Shown here piece after piece: positions 62,948-64,000 of a stretch of DNA of 64,000 nucleotides (position 1 is its first letter; each line of letters opens with the position of its first letter). The notes below the pieces were generated by a model. That model had not been told where the DNA came from. It ran no database searches and saw nothing but the letters and a program-made list of their open reading frames with translations. The position numbers and the translations under genes were made by a program. The DNA comes from Acanthosepion esculentum (Eukaryota; Mollusca; Cephalopoda; Sepiida; Sepiidae), in assembly GCA_964036315.1 (NCBI GenBank), contig OZ038496.1:19655685-19719684 (forward strand). The letters run 5' to 3'.

Positions 62948-63352
62948 GTACTACTCCCGGGCCCCTCCCTCAAGCCTGATTGAGGGCCACCGCCAATGCT
63001 TTCTGACCCTTGCGATCTTATCAACATATACTTTTTTCCATACGTCACAAAATTAAACTAAAAAACACAAATGAATATTGAAGGACAGAAAACTTTAGCG
63101 AATTTTGACGTCATTCTAGTGGGGGTGGGGGTGTTTTCTTTTCGTCCAAATCCATGAATTTATTTTGCTCATGTGATTTCTCGGAACACCATATAAAATT
63201 CACTAGTTCTTATCCATAATGTTGAATGCGTTTTAAAATTCTTCAACTTCTTAACATGAGAAATCTGAAGGTAATGATAAAAGTTGTCGCAGAACATTGC
63301 TGATTTATTTATAGAATGATCAATTATGACAGGTCTCTAATTTGTATTTAGA
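62948..63352. repeat. Dispersed repeat R3, copy 3, left part
   Basis: CCTCAAGCCTGATTGAGGGC, CTTTCTGACCCTTGCGATCT, AGAAATCTGAAGGTAATGAT and GGTCTCTAATTTGTATTTAG follow the order of copies 1 and 2. It is interrupted at 63353 by an LTR-derived insertion and resumes at 63659. Confidence 0.8.
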
Positions 63353-63644
63353 TCTCCCTCCCCTCTCATTCTTCATGGTCAGATTTTTATGTATTATTTA
63401 TTCTCATTAAATTTCTATGGCATGGGGTGCGTTTTGTAGGTCCCCCTCTTGAGTGAATGCGGTATTGTGGTGTTCGGAGGATCGAGTGGTGATGGACGAT
63501 TTCTTATGGTGAATGTGGAATTGTATTGAGTGAATGGGTCGTGAATCTGATTAGCTAGGTATAGGACAGTTAGTGTGGACCAGCCTCAACCCCTTCCCAT
63601 TTTAGGCCATGTGCCATAATTGTATCCTTGATGCAATAAATATA
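63353..63644 (+). mobile_element. LTR-derived transcript inserted with 14-bp target duplication
   Basis: AATTTGTATTTAGA is present on both sides (63339-63352 and 63645-63658). The uninterrupted R3 copies have it once. The insert matches 11620-11825 (GAGTGAATGGGTCGTGAATC, ATTAGCTAGGTATAGGACAG, CCAGCCTCAACCCCTTCCC, TGTGCCATAATTGTA) and stops right after GCAATAAATA, the polyadenylation-like signal. A long target duplication and an end at a poly(A) signal suggest LINE-driven reverse transcription of an RNA, not integrase-driven LTR insertion. Confidence 0.72.
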
Positions 63645-63658
63645 AATTTGTATTTAGA

Positions 63659-63840
63659 CACTGTTTTTATTTAATTTTTTTTTTTAGTTGAATTGTTCAT
63701 CTATATTACATCTATATTGCATTAGGTAACATAATAAAATTTGTATTTTATATGAATACTGCCTTACCAAATTGAGATGTAGTAGAGTCCATTTCATAGA
63801 TTCGATTGGGTGCATGAGACCCTGGCACCGGCTCTGATAA
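63659..63840. repeat. Dispersed repeat R3, copy 3, right part
   Basis: TTGAATTGTTCATCTATATT, AATAAAATTTGTATTTTATA, TGAATACTGCCTTACC and GAGATGTAGTAGAGTCC complete the repeat interrupted at 63353. Confidence 0.8.
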
Positions 63841-64000
63841 GCTGCAAAAAAAGAAAGAAAGAAAAAAGGACAATCCATCCCGGTACCGAAAAAAAACCAT
63901 GATCAAAGACTTTTCCATCTGATTTTTGGAGTTTGAATTTCTTTCGGTCGAGAATAACCCGACTGCTGCCACTTCATAGACTGTTGTTTGGTTTGAAAAT
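63841..64000. other. Window end, no feature
   Basis: A-rich with an AAGAAAGAAAGAAA stretch. Nothing recognisable. Confidence 0.4.

Overview
The window looks like non-genic DNA from an invertebrate nuclear genome, most likely a coleoid cephalopod. That assignment is inference. It rests on the extreme A+T bias, the many long (TA)n, (CA)n and (ATCT)n arrays, RTE-like and CR1-like LINE tails, tRNA-derived SINEs, and the near absence of unique coding sequence. I found no intact host gene, no rRNA gene and no convincing exon. Almost every open reading frame longer than 60 codons lies in a microsatellite, a minisatellite, a pyrimidine tract or a transposon relic.

Layout. 1-4050: A+T-rich DNA with tetranucleotide and dinucleotide arrays. 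4055-8900: a composite 5S rRNA/tRNA SINE, a tRNA SINE, and an RTE-like LINE tail split by a piggyBac-type TTAA element. 8620-14220: several (TA)n arrays, fold-back repeats, hammerhead-ribozyme-like repeats, a duplicated LTR-like block and an internally deleted mariner. 14640-25000: 5'-truncated LINEs, SINEs, tRNA-containing fold-back elements and a small mariner MITE. 25000-33000: a Tc1/mariner-type element bounded by TA arrays, a type II tRNA-like sequence, RTE tails, a three-copy 0.6 kb repeat and a ~135 bp tandem array. 34200-39200: a ~180-195 bp tandem satellite, two hAT-type elements, a second 5S/tRNA SINE, and a mariner with a decayed transposase nested in a LINE. 41600-46400: CR1-like and RTE-like LINE tails, a third 5S/tRNA SINE nested in one of them with a 16-bp target duplication, a 30-bp minisatellite and a ~55 bp tandem array. 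47580-48660: a 1.1 kb pyrimidine-only tract. 49000-64000: more LINE tails, the best hammerhead candidate (51525-51585, minus), a second piggyBac-type MITE, a perfectly bounded 122 bp palindromic MITE, and an LTR-derived insertion with a 14-bp target duplication.

How the parts relate. The sequence is a stratigraphy of insertions. Many relative ages can be read directly, because one element interrupts another and leaves a clean target duplication: TTAA in the LINE at 7065, GAAC in the LINE at 20738, 16 bp in the LINE at 42871, and 14 bp in the repeat at 63339. The most interesting biology is a dispersed repeat family at 10410, 12290, 13690 and 51507. It carries the conserved core of a type I hammerhead ribozyme (CUGANGA, GAAAC, GUC), and one copy has a 12-bp interrupted stem I. 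A second family combines fold-back arms with a central tRNA-like module.
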